Source: Nostocaceae cyanobacterium
GTDB lineage: Bacteria; Cyanobacteriota; Cyanobacteriia; Cyanobacteriales; Nostocaceae
Length of the DNA stretch: 64,000 nucleotides
Assembly (NCBI GenBank): GCA_030065825.1
Contig: JASJCY010000001.1
Coordinates: 1-64,000 of the forward strand
Direction: 5' to 3'
Shown here: one piece after another, positions 63,053 through 64,000 of the stretch
Numbering within the stretch: position 1 is the first letter of the stretch
Layout of the letters: every line of letters begins with the position of its first letter
Notes under the pieces: generated by a model
Told to the model about the DNA's origin: nothing
The model's input: the letters and a program-made list of their open reading frames with translations, nothing else
The model's database searches: none
Program-made: the position numbers and the translations under genes

Positions 63053-63156
63053 CTTACTTGTGTATAACTGTGTATAAGAATATTTGAGGGGATCGCAGTT
63101 AAGAATATTCCTAGTGGTTTGTCCCATTAATTCTGAGGGGTTTCCATCACACCCAC

Positions 63157-63205
63157 CTGGGACTATAAGTCCCAGTCTAATAGTCAAAGTCATATAAATA
63201 TGACT
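63157..63205 (+). repeat. Two-hairpin element, copy 3
   Basis: CTGGGACTATAAGTCCCAG (63157-63175), linker TCTAATAGTCAA, hairpin AGTCATA-TAAA-TATGACT (63188-63205). Same design as 12735-12783 and the inverted 13071-13121. The surrounding 63194-63675 also holds GTTGGGTTGAGG...AAAACCCAAC repeats at about 63244-63272 and is otherwise AT-rich with no gene. Confidence 0.75.
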
Positions 63206-63675
63206 ATAAAACTAGCCATCAAAACTAATGGGACAGAACACTAGGTTGGGTTGAGGCTTTGCAAAACCCAACAAACTCGGCAAAATGAATATTGGATTTT
63301 CTTCCACTCCTGGGGAGAAGTCAGTTACAAACCAACCTACACATTTTTATTTTTTAGCCTATTCCTTGCAGTATTGGGGGGTGAGGATAGAGATTGATAT
63401 CATTTACCCTTCGCTTTACTTATATCTAACAAAACGCTGGTTTCCTATTGAATAAATCATCTTCATGGAAACTTTATTTAAATTACATATGATTTTTAAA
63501 AACAATTAAATTACATCCAATATTTTGACTAAAAGACACCAAGATATTAAAACTTCATAAAAAAGTAAATTTAACTACAAAAAAACATAGGATTAAATTG
63601 TCATTTGATATATAAATTAATCATCTTGAATTATTTGCTTAAAAACAATCCATACACAGATAAAGCATCAAATAA

Positions 63676-64000
63676 ATGGAAGAAAAACAAGAGAATATCG
63701 CTTCACCATCTGCATCAATTTTTTGTCTGGGATTAGGTTGGTTTCCGAAAACACCCGGAGGATTAGAAAGGTATATTTATGAACTGACTCAACAGTTAGT
63801 AGCTAATCAAGACAAAGTAGAATTATGTGGAGTTGGTTTACCAGATACTGAACCTAATTCACTGCTAAAACTATATAATTTAGCTTCTGCAGATAGTCCA
63901 ATTTGGCAGAGGTTTTTGTCTATTCGGAGGAACTTCCGGAAGATAAATATTAACAAGGTAGATGCAATTAATTTACACTTTGCATTATACAGCTTTCCAA
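63676..64000 (+). CDS. Glycosyltransferase family 4, N-terminal part, cut by window end
   Basis: ATG 63676 opens a frame to the window end (108 codons). ASIFCLGLGWFPKTPGGLERYIYELTQQLVANQDKVELCGVG is the N-terminal domain of GT-B glycosyltransferases, with the PGGLERY loop near the acceptor site. The C-terminal donor domain lies outside. It may belong to the same polysaccharide gene set, although the beta-propeller and RRM genes lie between. Confidence 0.82.
   Translation, partial: MEEKQENIASPSASIFCLGLGWFPKTPGGLERYIYELTQQLVANQDKVELCGVGLPDTEPNSLLKLYNLASADSPIWQRFLSIRRNFRKININKVDAINLHFALYSFP

Overview
The window looks like the chromosome of a filamentous, heterocyst-forming cyanobacterium (Nostocales type). 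The evidence is the frequent GCGATCGC octamer, long heptanucleotide-type short tandem repeats between genes, many small palindromic or MITE-like elements, a DevBCA-type exporter, a PatA-like PATAN response regulator, and a right half whose gene order resembles the heterocyst envelope polysaccharide (HEP) island around hepC-hepA. No rRNA, tRNA or CRISPR array was seen.

Layout. 0-7.1 kb: a truncated alpha/beta hydrolase, then a TetR regulator with a DevB/DUF2834/DevC/DevA exporter cluster carrying three copies of an operator-like motif and a 1-kb short-repeat array between devC and devA. 7.2-21.5 kb: housekeeping and accessory genes (msrA, a GatD-like amidotransferase, DinB, YaaC-like, Uma2, a ManC-phosphoglucomutase fusion, cobK, a GH3 glucosidase, a glycine-zipper protein, YciI). 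21.6-24.1 kb: pheT. 24.3-30.6 kb: a tnpB gene split by a 5.1-kb element with matching terminal inverted repeats and a 5-bp target duplication; the element carries a two-gene cargo (a binding-protein lipoprotein and a pentapeptide-repeat/sugar-binding fusion) and IS debris, and is followed by three 216-bp tandem repeats. 30.6-36.4 kb: a PATAN-REC regulator and a VWA/PP2C/kinase triad (TerY-P type). 37.5-57.8 kb: the HEP-like polysaccharide cluster: CDP-glucose synthesis, sugar-modifying enzymes, seven proteins assigned to glycosyl or sugar-phosphate transfer, a Wzc-like co-polymerase, a HepA-like ABC exporter and an O-antigen polymerase-like protein. 57.8-64 kb: a membrane/coiled-coil protein, an RRM RNA-binding protein, a beta-propeller protein and the start of another glycosyltransferase.

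How it works together. The polysaccharide cluster contains most parts needed for a heteropolysaccharide: nucleotide-sugar synthesis (RfbF), tailoring (SDR, RfbC-like epimerase, SAF-domain oxidoreductase, LhgO-like FAD oxidase), a priming transferase, glycosyltransferases, polymerase, chain-length kinase and ABC export. The dev cluster is probably a separately controlled exporter under its own TetR protein. The VWA-phosphatase-kinase triad is a likely signalling module.

Most noteworthy: the 5.1-kb element inside tnpB with its orphan sensor-like gene pair; the threefold TetR-operator-like motif; three copies of a small two-hairpin element whose stems differ but still pair; and several genes whose ends are now supplied by MITEs or short repeats (hydrolase, devA, the DUF2834 gene, the pentapeptide fusion).
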